From Alphaproteobacteria bacterium 32-64-14 (GTDB taxonomy: Bacteria; Pseudomonadota; Alphaproteobacteria; Caulobacterales; Hyphomonadaceae), in NCBI GenBank assembly GCA_002280725.1, contig NCEM01000011.1, positions 1 through 64,000 of the forward strand: DNA of 64,000 nt, read 5' to 3'. Under the pieces are notes generated by a model. It worked only from the letters and a program-made list of their open reading frames with translations. It was not told where the DNA came from and did no database searches. Position numbers and translations under genes: made by a program. The first letter of the stretch is position 1; every line of letters begins with the position of its first letter. This document shows positions 18,184 to 27,447 of the stretch, one piece after another.

Positions 18184-19299
18184 CTAGGCCGCGTTCTTCT
18201 GTTCAAGACGACGCACGAGTTTTTCCTTCCACACGCCGGGGCCGCCCGCCTGCACGGCGAGCAGCTTGGCGCGGCGATAGAAGAGGTGGCAGTCCACCTC
18301 CCACGTGTAGCCCATGCCGCCATGCGCCTGGATGTTTTCCTTTGATGCGAAATAGTAGGCATCGCACGCGGCGACGCGCGCGGCGGCAGCGGCGATTGGC
18401 AATTGCGACGCCTGTGTCGAGAGCGCCCAGGCGCCATAGTAGGCGTTGGAGCGGGCAAGCTCGATGCCGACATACATGTCCGCCAGCTTGTGCTTGATGG
18501 CCTGGAAGGAGCCGATCTGGCGCGAGAAGGCGTAACGGTTCTTCGCGAAGTCGACCGACATTTCGAGGCAGGCTTCGGCGCCGCCGATCTGTTCGAAGGC
18601 GATCAGCACGGCGGCGCGATCCAGCACCTGCTCGGCGAGGTCCCAGCCCTCGCCGGCCTTGCCGATGCGTTCGGCGGCGGCCTTGCTGAAGGTGAAGCGG
18701 GCGTGGCTGCGTGTGGGGTCGAGCGTTTTCAGCGTTTCGCGTTTGACGCCGGATTGGGTGAGATCGACCAGAACGAGCGACAGGCCCTGCCCTTCGCGCG
18801 CCAGCACGATGGCGTGGGTGGCGATGTCGCCATCGGTGACGGGGATTTTGACGCCGGTGAGCTTCGAGCCGTCGAACTGCGTGTCGATGGAGGATGGCGA
18901 AGGCGCGCCGGGGCCTTCGGAGATTGCGAAGGCGCCGATGACAGAGCCGTCTGCGATGCCGGGGAGGATGCGGGCGCGTTGATCTGGGGACGCTGCGAGC
19001 AGGAGTGCTTCGGCGAAGAAGTAGAGCGTTGAGGAGAAGGGCGCCGGCGCGAGGGCGCGACCGAGTTCTTCGGCCAGCACGCACAACTCAAGCCGGCCGA
19101 GGCCGAGACCGCCGTGTTCTTCCGGGATGGCCACGCCGAGCCAGCCTTGCTCTGCGATGGCCTTCCAGAGCGCCGCGTCGAATGGCTTGGCGTCGTCGTT
19201 GAGAATCTCGCGGACGGCCTTCTTGCTGGACTTGTCCGCCAGGAATTTGCGCGCCTGATCGCGCAGCATCTTCTGGTCGTCTGAGAAATCGAAATTCAC
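18184..19299 (-). CDS. Acyl-CoA dehydrogenase (pair 2, smaller subunit)
   Basis: A 371-residue acyl-CoA dehydrogenase. Its start region is FSDDQKMLRDQARKFLADKS, followed by GVAIPEEHGGLGLGRLELCV. The central region is less conserved, with the FAD-binding beta domain reading AISEGPGAPSPSSIDTQFDG where many members have a TEP/SEP motif. The C-terminal part FSRQIGSFQAIKHKLADMYV and GGMGYTWEVDCHLFYRRAKL is well conserved and contains a Glu (TWE) that could serve as base. It is co-transcribed with the 409-residue dehydrogenase, 9 bp apart. The two differ clearly in sequence, as expected for non-equivalent subunits. Confidence 0.88.
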   Translation of the reverse strand: MNFDFSDDQKMLRDQARKFLADKSSKKAVREILNDDAKPFDAALWKAIAEQGWLGVAIPEEHGGLGLGRLELCVLAEELGRALAPAPFSSTLYFFAEALLLAASPDQRARILPGIADGSVIGAFAISEGPGAPSPSSIDTQFDGSKLTGVKIPVTDGDIATHAIVLAREGQGLSLVLVDLTQSGVKRETLKTLDPTRSHARFTFSKAAAERIGKAGEGWDLAEQVLDRAAVLIAFEQIGGAEACLEMSVDFAKNRYAFSRQIGSFQAIKHKLADMYVGIELARSNAYYGAWALSTQASQLPIAAAAARVAACDAYYFASKENIQAHGGMGYTWEVDCHLFYRRAKLLAVQAGGPGVWKEKLVRRLEQKNAA

Positions 19300-19329
19300 C
19301 GGCGGGGTCCTCTCTCGACTCGTGTCGGG

Positions 19330-20868
19330 CTAAATGCGTGTCGTGCGGCCCGCCCAGAAGGGCTCGCGCAGTTTGCGTTTGAATATCTTGCCTGAATCCT
19401 CGCGCGGCAACTCGGCGCGGAAATCGACAGACCTTGGCACCTTGAAGCCGGACAGATGCTCGCGGAGGTAGGCTTTGACGCCCTCCTCGCTCAGCTGTTT
19501 ACCGGGCTGCGCTTGCACGCAGGCGTGGACGGCTTCGCCATACTCATCATCGGGGATGCCGAAGACGGCGCAGTCGGCGACGCCGGGCATGCGATGGAGC
19601 ACGGCTTCGATCTCGGCGGGATAGATGTTGACGCCGCCGGAGATGATCATGTCCTTCGAGCGGTCGCAGAGATAGAGGAAGCCGTCCTTGTCGAAATAGC
19701 CAAGGTCTCCGGTGGCGACGAGGCCGACCTTGGCGGTGGCGCGGCGCTTGGCGTCGTCCTTGTGGTAGGTGAAGTCCGCGATGTTCGGGAAGGCTGCGGT
19801 GACTTCGCCGATCTCGCCTTGCGGGAGCGAGTTGCCCTCAGCGTCGGTGATGCGCACGTCGGCGCCGGGCATGGCCGTTCCGACCGTGCCGGGATGCGAG
19901 AGCCATTGTTCGGACGTGCAGAACACGACACCGCCGGTTTCGGTGGAGCCGTAGTATTCGTTGATCACCGGGCCCCACCATTCGATCATCGCGCGCTTGA
20001 CCGGCGCGGGGCATGGGGCTGCGGCGTGGACGACGAACTTCAGCGAGGAGAGATCGTATTTCCGCTTCACCTCGTCCGGCAGCTTCAGCAGCCGGTTGAA
20101 CATGATCGGGACCATGTGGATGTGCGTGACCCGGTGCCGCTCGATCATCTGGAGCAGTTCTTCGGGCTCGAACCGCGCTTCGAGATGCAGCGTCGCGCCC
20201 TGCCGCGCGCAGACCATGCCGTAGGCGTTGGGGGCCGAGTGGTACATCGGGCCGGTCATCACGCTGATGATCTGGTCGGGCGGGTGCGTCATCAGGCCGA
20301 AGATGTCGAGGAGGCTGCGCATGGACGCCTCGGCCTGCTCCGGCGTGGGCGAGGCGCGCCGGACGCCTTTCGGATTTCCAGTGGTGCCGGAAGTGTAGAT
20401 GATGGTTCCTGGATTTGGCCGCACGTCGCCCGACCAGGGTGCGAAGTCTTCAAGCCAGGCCGCCCAGTTGCGCGCGCCGTGCGGCGCTTCGGCTGATTGT
20501 GTTGGCACACCATAAGCGCCGGCGATCTCGGGCGGCGTGGGCACGGTGAAGACGTGGACGCCAGCGGGAACGACCGCGCGGACGCCTTCGTATAGATCGG
20601 CGTGGATGACGATCGCCTTGGCGCCGGAATTCTCGAAGATGTAGCGCGCTTCCTCGGGCGTGGCGTGCCAGTTCACGGGCGTTGGATAGACGCCGAGAAT
20701 GCCGGCGGCCATGCTGGCTTCAAAGAACGGGAAGTCGTTGCGCAGGAACAGCGCGATGATGTCGCCGGGTTGCAGGCCGATGCTGTCGAGGCCTGTCGCG
20801 GCGCGGGCGGCGCGCAGACCCAGCTCGGCTGTACTCAGGCGGCGCTGGCCGCTGACGATATCACCCAA
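19330..20868 (-). CDS. Acyl-CoA synthetase (AMP-forming)
   Basis: A 512-residue adenylate-forming ligase that activates a carboxylic acid to its CoA thioester. Motifs are IIYTSGTTGNPKGVRRASPT, the A5 region NEYYGSTETGGVVFCT, the hinge DRSKDMIISGGVNIYPAEIE, and the terminal catalytic Lys in LPREDSGKIFKRKLREPFW. The correct start is a TTG at 20868: GGGAG lies 7 nt upstream, homology begins directly after it, and the codons upstream read into the end of the P450 gene. It follows the P450 gene by 47 bp on the same strand and precedes the dehydrogenase pair, which suggests oxidation, CoA ligation and desaturation in sequence. Confidence 0.9.
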   Translation of the reverse strand: MGDIVSGQRRLSTAELGLRAARAATGLDSIGLQPGDIIALFLRNDFPFFEASMAAGILGVYPTPVNWHATPEEARYIFENSGAKAIVIHADLYEGVRAVVPAGVHVFTVPTPPEIAGAYGVPTQSAEAPHGARNWAAWLEDFAPWSGDVRPNPGTIIYTSGTTGNPKGVRRASPTPEQAEASMRSLLDIFGLMTHPPDQIISVMTGPMYHSAPNAYGMVCARQGATLHLEARFEPEELLQMIERHRVTHIHMVPIMFNRLLKLPDEVKRKYDLSSLKFVVHAAAPCPAPVKRAMIEWWGPVINEYYGSTETGGVVFCTSEQWLSHPGTVGTAMPGADVRITDAEGNSLPQGEIGEVTAAFPNIADFTYHKDDAKRRATAKVGLVATGDLGYFDKDGFLYLCDRSKDMIISGGVNIYPAEIEAVLHRMPGVADCAVFGIPDDEYGEAVHACVQAQPGKQLSEEGVKAYLREHLSGFKVPRSVDFRAELPREDSGKIFKRKLREPFWAGRTTRI

Positions 20869-20915
20869 GACACGTCTCCCTCGCGATCCGGTGGGCCGGA
20901 TTCTGTGTTCGCCGC

Positions 20916-22247
20916 TCAGTGCCGGGGCGCGATGCTCACGCCCAGCTTGCGGATGGCATGCACGAAATTGTTTGGCGCGATGTCGATCTCGCCGGTCCAT
21001 TCGATATCCGGCAGGCGGCCGAGCAGCTGGCGATAGGCCTCTTCCAGCTGAATCTGCGCGACGCGCTTGCCGAGACAGACATGGGGACCATAGCCGAAGG
21101 CAACATGCTTGTTGGCGTTGGCGCGGGCGACATCGAGCGTGTCGGGGTTTTCAAAGACGGTGGGATCGCGATTGGCGGCGCCGTAATACATGACTACCTT
21201 CTCGCCAGCGGCGATCTTCTGGTCTGCGACCATCGCATCCTGCAGGGCTGTGCGCCGCATGTAGATGACGGGGCTGACCATGCGGATGAATTCATCGGCG
21301 GCGTTGCCGAGCAGCTCCGGCTGGGCGATCAGCTTTGCTTTCTGGTCCGGGAATTCCGTCAGCAGTTTCATGGCGCCGGACAGCGTGTTGCGCGTGGTAT
21401 CGTTGCCCGCGAAGACGATCAGCAGCCAGGAGCCGTCGAGGTATTCATCACTCAGCAGCTGCCCATCCACCTGCGCGCGGGCGATGGCGGACATGAGATC
21501 GGCCTGTGGATCCTGCCGCCGCTTGTGCAGCATGTGCTGGCCGTAAGCGAACATCTCTTCGACATTGTTGTTGAAGTCGGCGACGAACTGCATGAGCTCG
21601 AGGCTGGGCGCCAAGGGGGCTGCGGCCTGATCGGCGGCGAGGTTCTGCGCCATTTCCAGATAGTGCATCCAGTGCAGGAATTTCGGGCGGTCCGCTTCCG
21701 GCACACCGAGGATTTCGCACAGCGTGTAGAGCGGCAGGCGCGAGGAGAATTCCTCGACCAGATCGCAGTCGCCCTTGGCCGCCATGCCGTCGATGAGGCG
21801 GGAGACTTCGCCCTGCACTTTCTGGGTCAACGTCTTCAGATAGCCGGGCGTGAAGAAGGGCATGTGCTCGCGGCGCAGCTGGAGATGGTTTGGCGCGTCG
21901 AGATTGATCATCGTGTCGAGCGAGGCGCGGCCGAGCAGCACGTGGCCGACGCCGGGCTTCGGCGTGTTCATCAGGATGCCGCCGCGTTGCGAGGAGAAGG
22001 TCGCCGGATCGCCGTTCACGCGCATGACATCGGCGTGGCGCGTGACGACCCAGAAGCCGGGCCAACCTTCGGGCTCGGGATGCCAGCAGACGGGCGATGC
22101 GGTGCGGAGCTTCGCGTAGGCGCCGTATGGCTGTCCTTGCGTAAAGAGCTTGCCGTCGTTGAAGTTCAGCCCTTCGAGCCGCGGATAGGCCTCGGCATAG
22201 CTCGGCCCGGGGATTCCCTCGACCGCCGTCTGGCTGATCAGCTGCAT
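20916..22247 (-). CDS. Cytochrome P450
   Basis: A 443-residue bacterial class I P450. The I helix has AGNDTTRNTLSGA with the acid-threonine pair, the K-helix ExxR appears as EFIR (ADEFIRMVSP), and the haem loop is FGYGPHVCLGKR with the axial thiolate at about Cys391. The early MINLDAPNHLQLRREHMPFF block is the usual C-helix region. I start at the ATG at 22247, which has GGAGG 6 nt upstream. It leads the ligase gene and the acyl-CoA dehydrogenases on the same strand, so it most likely hydroxylates a hydrophobic substrate before CoA activation. Ferredoxin and reductase partners are not in the window. The CYP family cannot be assigned without a search. Confidence 0.92.
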   Translation of the reverse strand: MQLISQTAVEGIPGPSYAEAYPRLEGLNFNDGKLFTQGQPYGAYAKLRTASPVCWHPEPEGWPGFWVVTRHADVMRVNGDPATFSSQRGGILMNTPKPGVGHVLLGRASLDTMINLDAPNHLQLRREHMPFFTPGYLKTLTQKVQGEVSRLIDGMAAKGDCDLVEEFSSRLPLYTLCEILGVPEADRPKFLHWMHYLEMAQNLAADQAAAPLAPSLELMQFVADFNNNVEEMFAYGQHMLHKRRQDPQADLMSAIARAQVDGQLLSDEYLDGSWLLIVFAGNDTTRNTLSGAMKLLTEFPDQKAKLIAQPELLGNAADEFIRMVSPVIYMRRTALQDAMVADQKIAAGEKVVMYYGAANRDPTVFENPDTLDVARANANKHVAFGYGPHVCLGKRVAQIQLEEAYRQLLGRLPDIEWTGEIDIAPNNFVHAIRKLGVSIAPRH

Positions 22248-22278
22248 ACACGGCCTCCACAACGCCAACGCGGGTAGA

Positions 22279-22308
22279 CCTTGCGCGTACGTCAACCTGT
22301 GCGCAAGG
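22279..22308. promoter_or_regulatory. Inverted repeat upstream of the P450 gene, operator candidate
   Basis: CCTTGCGC (22279-22286) and GCGCAAGG (22301-22308) are exact 8-bp inverted arms separated by 14 bp. The site begins about 32 bp upstream of the P450 start, within the likely promoter. A TetR-family gene lies 1.3 kb away, at 23561-24289. Binding is inference. Confidence 0.4.
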
Positions 22309-22366
22309 GACGACGCAGCGTCAGGCGCCCCGGTTGATGCTTGCGGCAAGAGCGCACGGGGTTGGG

Positions 22367-23458
22367 CTAGTAGAGCCCCGTGAACACACCGAGCTTGCAG
22401 CTGTAGCCCTCGGGCGGCGCGGTGAGCTTGAACGCTTTCGGGTCTGATCCCTTGGGGTGGGACGACATTGTCGTGAGCGCCCAGAGGTTGAAGGCCTGCG
22501 TGTTCTGCTGGGGCCACATGTGGCCGTGGCTGGCTGTGCACGCGACGTGAACGACGTTCGGCATCGATGAGAAATAGTTCGAGCCGGCTTGCGTCGAGGG
22601 GCGATAATCCGCGCAGAGGCCGAGCGGCGGGCCGCAGTCCCACAGGTCCTTCTCGCCGCCCCACACGGTGATGACCACGAGCGGGCTGAGCGCCTTGGGC
22701 AGCGGATAGGGGCCTATGCGGCCCTGGTGGATTTTTGTCGGGTTGTCGATGACGGCCTGACGCGCGGCATTGAACGAGAGCGCCGAGCCATCGTCGTTCG
22801 AGACGTACCATTCGCCCGAGATCGGCATGCCGCCGGACCAGAAGGCGGAATTGAACGTCAGCGCGCGGTTGGTGACAGTGCCGCCAGCGGAGATGCCACC
22901 GATGAAAAGCCGCTTGGCGTCGAGCGGGAATTTCGTGCCGACGCAGCGGACCATCGCCTCGAAGAAGCGCGAATCCGGGCCGGCGTCGTTCTTCCACTTC
23001 TCGCCTTCGGCGTTGGCGGCGCGCCCATCGTTCCACGGCGTCCAGTTCCAGCCATCCTTGCCGGGGCCGTTGCAGACCTGCCCGCTGGCGTTCGGGTCCT
23101 GGTTGGAGCACTGGCGCACGGGGCCGATCACGGTGAAGCCCTGATCCGCCATCAGCGCATTGGCGCCCGAGCGCGCGACTGTGAGATTGGCGTTGGTGGA
23201 TTCAACCGTGCCCGTGATCGGGACCCAGACCGGCGCCGCGCCCGTCACACCCTTGGCCGGCGCGACGACGAAGGCGCGCATAAGGCCTTCGTGCGGGAAG
23301 TTGGTGTTGAGGCCTTCCTTGACTTCAAAGCCCGCGGGGCAGGACCAGATTGCGGCCTCTGTCGACTGATCCGGCGCGGCGGGGGCCTGACTGCAGGCGG
23401 CAGATAACGCAGCGAATGCGGACAGGCACAGGCCGCCCAAGCCGTGAATACGTTTCAT
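22367..23458 (-). CDS. Secreted alpha/beta-hydrolase lipoprotein (PHB-depolymerase/feruloyl-esterase-like)
   Basis: A 363-residue predicted lipoprotein. The signal peptide ends in the lipobox LSAAC with Cys22 as the lipidated residue. The nucleophile elbow GGISAGGT places the likely catalytic Ser at about residue 190, in the style of extracellular PHB depolymerase or esterase domains. Several Cys residues in the mature part (for example SCPAGF, RQCSNQ, QVCNG, WDCGPP, LGLCADY, YSCKLG) suggest disulfides, consistent with export. HVACTASHGHMWPQ probably supplies the catalytic His. It lies next to the P450 and ligase genes and could release substrate acids from esters outside the inner membrane. 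Confidence 0.75.
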   Translation of the reverse strand: MKRIHGLGGLCLSAFAALSAACSQAPAAPDQSTEAAIWSCPAGFEVKEGLNTNFPHEGLMRAFVVAPAKGVTGAAPVWVPITGTVESTNANLTVARSGANALMADQGFTVIGPVRQCSNQDPNASGQVCNGPGKDGWNWTPWNDGRAANAEGEKWKNDAGPDSRFFEAMVRCVGTKFPLDAKRLFIGGISAGGTVTNRALTFNSAFWSGGMPISGEWYVSNDDGSALSFNAARQAVIDNPTKIHQGRIGPYPLPKALSPLVVITVWGGEKDLWDCGPPLGLCADYRPSTQAGSNYFSSMPNVVHVACTASHGHMWPQQNTQAFNLWALTTMSSHPKGSDPKAFKLTAPPEGYSCKLGVFTGLY

Positions 23459-23560
23459 CCCTGGGACTCACTCTTCTCGAGAAGCGATGTCGAGCTGTGA
23501 GCCTATACAACTCCTGCCGCGGAAGAAACTGGGTCTGGTTGGCGGCGGAAAGGGGCGCCG

Positions 23561-24289
23561 CTATTTCTTCGTACGCTTGGCGGCGGCTTTCGCTTCCTGC
23601 TTCCGTTCGGCGATGCGGTGTTGGCAGATGCCCATGAAGCCGCCGGCCATGAAGCTGGCCATCCGGTCCTTGGCGGCGAGGAAATCGCCGGACTCGCACA
23701 GGCCGTTGGACAACCGGTCGAGGCGGCCTGAGCGGGCGAGCGTGAGCATCAGACCGCCGGACACGAAGTGGTAGCCCCAGAAGATGTCTTCCTCGCTGCA
23801 ATCCGGCAGGGCGCGCTTGAGCAGGGCGATCAGTTTCAACACGACGACGTCGAAATGCTCGTCCATCAGAGCGGCGCCATAGGGCATGTTGGCGGCCACG
23901 GCGCCGAGCCTGCCATAGTTCATCCAGCCTTCCCCGCCGCGGCTGTAGAGATCAAGGTCGGTATCGAGGAAGGCGCGCAGGGCGCCCTCGACGGTCGGTT
24001 TTCCGGCGCATTCCTTCTCGTAGGCGTCCAGCGCGGCGACCCGCAGGTCGCGCGTCACCTGTGCGCGGCGGGCGAACACGGCGTCGAACAGTTTCTGCTT
24101 GTCGGTGAAATAGTAGTTCATCAGCGTATGGTGGACGCCCACGCGCTGGGCCACGTCCTTCATCGTCACGCCATAGAGACCGTGCTCGGAAAACAGGTGC
24201 TCGGCCGCGTCGAGGATCTGCTCCATCATCTCCGCGCGCTGTTCGGCCTTCTTGGACCGTTTGGGCGGCGTTGTGGTCGAAACCGGCAT
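23561..24289 (-). CDS. TetR-family transcriptional regulator
   Basis: A 242-residue TetR regulator. The N-terminal helix-turn-helix covers MEQILDAAEHLFSEHGLYGV, TMKDVAQRVGVHHTLMNYYF and TDKQKLFDAVF. The C-terminal half is a helical effector domain, and the last 20 residues are Lys/Ala-rich (KQEAKAAAKRTKK). It lies between the esterase and the second ligase on the same strand, within the catabolic block, and is the most probable local repressor. Its effector is presumably an acyl-CoA or the growth substrate, as for many TetR proteins in such clusters; this is inference. Confidence 0.88.
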   Translation of the reverse strand: MPVSTTTPPKRSKKAEQRAEMMEQILDAAEHLFSEHGLYGVTMKDVAQRVGVHHTLMNYYFTDKQKLFDAVFARRAQVTRDLRVAALDAYEKECAGKPTVEGALRAFLDTDLDLYSRGGEGWMNYGRLGAVAANMPYGAALMDEHFDVVVLKLIALLKRALPDCSEEDIFWGYHFVSGGLMLTLARSGRLDRLSNGLCESGDFLAAKDRMASFMAGGFMGICQHRIAERKQEAKAAAKRTKK

Positions 24290-24354
24290 CGCTGTCTCCG
24301 ACTATGTCTTTCCCGGTTCGCATCGGCGTTGCGGTTTGACAAGGTCTGCGGCGC

Positions 24355-25938
24355 CTATTCGGCGCCGAACTCCTTGCGCAGCCTGCGTTTGTCGATCTTG
24401 CCGGTCGCCGCGAGTGGAATTCTGGGCAGCCGGATGACAGCGTCAGGCAGCCACCAGGAGGGAACCCGCCCCTTGAGAAGCCCCAGCAGGTCATCGTCGC
24501 TGGCCTCGTGTCCGTCGCGATTCTCGATAACAAGCACGGGCCGCTCGCCCCATTTGGAATGCTGGCGGGCGATGACTGCGACCTGGGCGACCGCGGGCGA
24601 CGTGCCCACGATGGCCTCAATCTCGGCAGGATTGATCCATTCGCCACCGGACTTGATCAGGTCCTTTGCGCGGCCCGTGATGTAGAGCGCGCCGTCGGCG
24701 TTGATGCGCGCGAGGTCGCCCGTATCGAACCAGCCATCGGAGTCAACTGCCGGCTGCTCGATGCCATAGTAGCGGTGGACGACGCTCTGGCCTTTTACGC
24801 GCAGACGGCCTTCGGTTTCGCGCTGTTGCGACAGCGCCTTGCCGTCGCTGTCGGTGAGCAGGACATCGACGCCGAGCGCGATGCGGCCCGCGGTGGCGGC
24901 TTCGCGTTCGGGCAGATGCGAGGGGGCAATGGCGCCGAGGGGCGTGAGCTCCGTCATGCCCCAGCTTGTCTGCACGATGGCGCCGAGGCGTTTTTCGACA
25001 CGCTCCATCAGGCTTTCAGGCATCGGCGCGCCGCCGACGATGATGCGCTTGAGCGTGGGAACATCGCCGCCGGTTTCGTCGAGATGATCGACGAGGCCGA
25101 GCCACACGGTCGGCACGGCGGCGGCGAGCGTTGCGCCTTCCGCCTGGACGAAGCGCGCGAGGCTGGCGCCGTCGAGATTCTTGCCCGGCAGCAGCAGCGA
25201 CGCGCCGACAGCGGGCGCAGCGAACGGCAGGCCCCAGCCATTGGCGTGGAACATCGGCACGACCATCAGGATGCGATCGCTTGCCGTGGGGCCGATCACA
25301 TCGGCCTGCAGCACGCGCAGGGTGTGAAGGTAGGACGAGCGGTGGGTGTAGACGACGCCTTTCGGCTCGCCCGTGGTGCCGGAGGTGAAGCAGAGGCCGG
25401 CGGGGGAGTTTTCGTCGAACATGCCCCATTCGACGCGGGCGCCGGTTTCCATCTCGCTGTGCAGGATCACCGAAGCGGGCGAGGCCATCGCCTCGACTTC
25501 GACCGACTCATCGATGACGATGATACGCTCGATGGTGGGTGCGAGTATGGCGAGGTCGACGCCCATCTTCGCGAGGCTTGAAGCGACGACGAGCAGGCGG
25601 CATTCGGCCTGGCGCACCATGCTGGCCAGCGTTTCGGTTGCGAGGCGCGGGTTGAGCGTGTGGACGACGGCGCCCATGCCGGCGATGCCATACCAGGCTT
25701 CGACGTGCGCCTGCGTGTTCCACGCGAGCGTCGCCACGCGGTCGCCAAAGCGCACGCCGAGCTGGCGCAGGCCCGAGGAGAAGGCCTGGCTGCGCGTGAG
25801 CAGCTGTTCGTAGGTCAGCCGCGTGGCGGCGCCGTTGGCGGTTGCGGTGACGACGCCGGCCTTCGGGTGCCACTTCGCGGCATGTTCGAGCAGGCGGTTG
25901 AGCGTCAGCGCATAGTCCTGGACGTAGGGCTGGGTCAA
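24355..25938 (-). CDS. Long-chain-type acyl-CoA synthetase
   Basis: A 527-residue AMP-forming acyl-CoA ligase. The ATP loop is CFTSGTTGEPKGVVYTHRSS, followed by VVPMFHANGWGLPF, the A5 region TSWGMTELTPLG, DTGDLARINADGALYITGRA and KDLIKSGGEWINPAEIE, with the catalytic Lys in LAATGKIDKRRLRKEF. HANGWG and the SGGEWI hinge are typical of medium/long-chain fatty-acyl ligases. I place the start at TTG 25938, which overlaps the stop of the MFS gene (TTGA); no strong ribosome-binding site is seen, so translational coupling is likely. Confidence 0.9.
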   Translation of the reverse strand: MTQPYVQDYALTLNRLLEHAAKWHPKAGVVTATANGAATRLTYEQLLTRSQAFSSGLRQLGVRFGDRVATLAWNTQAHVEAWYGIAGMGAVVHTLNPRLATETLASMVRQAECRLLVVASSLAKMGVDLAILAPTIERIIVIDESVEVEAMASPASVILHSEMETGARVEWGMFDENSPAGLCFTSGTTGEPKGVVYTHRSSYLHTLRVLQADVIGPTASDRILMVVPMFHANGWGLPFAAPAVGASLLLPGKNLDGASLARFVQAEGATLAAAVPTVWLGLVDHLDETGGDVPTLKRIIVGGAPMPESLMERVEKRLGAIVQTSWGMTELTPLGAIAPSHLPEREAATAGRIALGVDVLLTDSDGKALSQQRETEGRLRVKGQSVVHRYYGIEQPAVDSDGWFDTGDLARINADGALYITGRAKDLIKSGGEWINPAEIEAIVGTSPAVAQVAVIARQHSKWGERPVLVIENRDGHEASDDDLLGLLKGRVPSWWLPDAVIRLPRIPLAATGKIDKRRLRKEFGAE

Positions 25939-27287
25939 GCGGCAGCGCCTGTACCCAGCTTCTCTTCCCGGCCAAGTGCGCGCGACAGGAAGAGATGCAT
26001 GACGATAGCCAGCACGTAGAACGGCGCCAGCGTGTAGAAGGCCAGTTGCAGCGGGTTGGTGTGACCCTGCGCCGTGAACATGTCGCTCATGGCGCCCAGA
26101 TAGGTGGGGCCGAAGCCGAGGCCGATCATGTTCATGATCAGGAGCAGGATCGCGCCGGCGAGCGTTCGCTGTTCCGGCTTCACCTTTGCCTGCACCAGCG
26201 CCACGGCGGGCGAGAGATAGAAGTAGTTGAGCGCTGTCGGCAGGGCGAGGAAGACCAGCGCCAGCGGCCAGCCGGGCGCCCAGACGAAGCCGACGAACAG
26301 CGGGGCGGCTACTGTCAGCGCAATGGCAGGCAGCAGCGCATAGGCGCGTTGCGTCTTCGGCGCCCAGCGGTCCAGCAGCCAGCCGGACACGAACACGCCG
26401 GCGCCAATGCCAAAACCGATCAGAATGGCGTACCACAACGCAACCTGTTCCAGCGTCATGCCCTTTTCCCGCATGAGAAACAGCGTGGTGAAGTTGAGGA
26501 CGGCGTAGGTGATGAACTGCGTCGCTGCGGCCGCCAGCGCCGTCAGCAACAGCACCGGGCGCGACAGGAACATGCCGAACGTATTCCAGAACCTCGGCCG
26601 CTCCACAGCAACCGCCGGCGCCGCGACGGGCTCGGGCACAACCGCAGTCTCCATTCCGCCGCGCTTCGGTTCGCGCACGAGGAAGAACACCGCAACGCCG
26701 GCCACGACGCCGATGGCGCCCAGCGCCACAAACGCATCGCGCCAGCTGTAGGCGGCGGCCACGCTGGCCCCAAACGCGACGCCCAGCGCCTGCCCGATCG
26801 GCGGCCCGAGATTGTAGACGCCATAGGCCATGCCGCGCCTGCGCGCGGGGAAGTAATCGGAAATGATCGAATAGGAGGGCGGCACGCCACCTGCCTCACC
26901 CACGCCCACTGTCATGCGGGCGACGGCCAATTCGGGATAGGTCCGCGCGAGGCCGCAGGCGACGGTGGCCGCGCTCCACAATGTGCAGGCCATCGCGACA
27001 ATGCGGACGCGGTTGTGCCTGTCGGCGAGCCAGGCGATGGGGAGCGAGATGGTGCAGTAGAAGGCTGCGAAATAGAGACCACCCAACAGCCCGAGTTGGC
27101 CGTCGGTGAGATGCAGCTCGTCCTGGATTGGTTTCGACAGGATGGACAGCAGCTGGCGGTCGAGGAAGTTCAGCACGTAGACGAAGCACAGCATGATCAG
27201 CGCGACCCACGCGCCGCGTCCTGCCTGCTGAATCTGGCCCGCCTGCTGAACGTGGGCTGCCGTGTTGCTGATCGCCTTGCCCGTCAT
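25935..27287 (-). CDS. MFS transporter, spinster type
   Basis: A 450-residue major facilitator with about 12 membrane helices. The block VYVLNFLDRQLLSILSKPIQ near the first helix, followed by DELHLTDGQLGLLGGLYFAA, is the signature of spinster-like permeases common in alphaproteobacterial lipid and aromatic catabolic clusters. The loop 2-3 motif ADRHNRVRIVAMA and GVGEAGGVPPSYSIISDYFP also fit. It is co-transcribed with the acyl-CoA ligase that overlaps its stop codon. It likely moves the substrate of the pathway across the inner membrane, after the TonB receptor at 27448-30519 has taken it through the outer membrane. Confidence 0.9.
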   Translation of the reverse strand: MTGKAISNTAAHVQQAGQIQQAGRGAWVALIMLCFVYVLNFLDRQLLSILSKPIQDELHLTDGQLGLLGGLYFAAFYCTISLPIAWLADRHNRVRIVAMACTLWSAATVACGLARTYPELAVARMTVGVGEAGGVPPSYSIISDYFPARRRGMAYGVYNLGPPIGQALGVAFGASVAAAYSWRDAFVALGAIGVVAGVAVFFLVREPKRGGMETAVVPEPVAAPAVAVERPRFWNTFGMFLSRPVLLLTALAAAATQFITYAVLNFTTLFLMREKGMTLEQVALWYAILIGFGIGAGVFVSGWLLDRWAPKTQRAYALLPAIALTVAAPLFVGFVWAPGWPLALVFLALPTALNYFYLSPAVALVQAKVKPEQRTLAGAILLLIMNMIGLGFGPTYLGAMSDMFTAQGHTNPLQLAFYTLAPFYVLAIVMHLFLSRALGREEKLGTGAAA

Positions 27288-27395
27288 GACTGCGGAGCTC
27301 CGTGGATCATAGTGATCAAGGCAAGAACCGGGTGATCAAGGCGGACAAGCCCGCATCGCTGCCTCCGGCACGTCTCGCCGGGGGCAACGAGAGAT

Positions 27396-27431
27396 CAAGA
27401 AAATGCGGCAGGCAGCGAGGCTGCCTACCGC
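27396..27431 (-). terminator. Rho-independent terminator after the TonB receptor gene
   Basis: The minus strand reads a hairpin with arms GCGGTAGGCAGC and GCTGCCTGCCGC (one mismatch, loop CTC) at 27405-27431, followed by ATTTTCTTG. It begins about 17 bp after the TonB receptor stop codon, where a transcription stop is expected. Confidence 0.7.
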
Positions 27432-27447
27432 AGGTCCCTTGGGGGGG

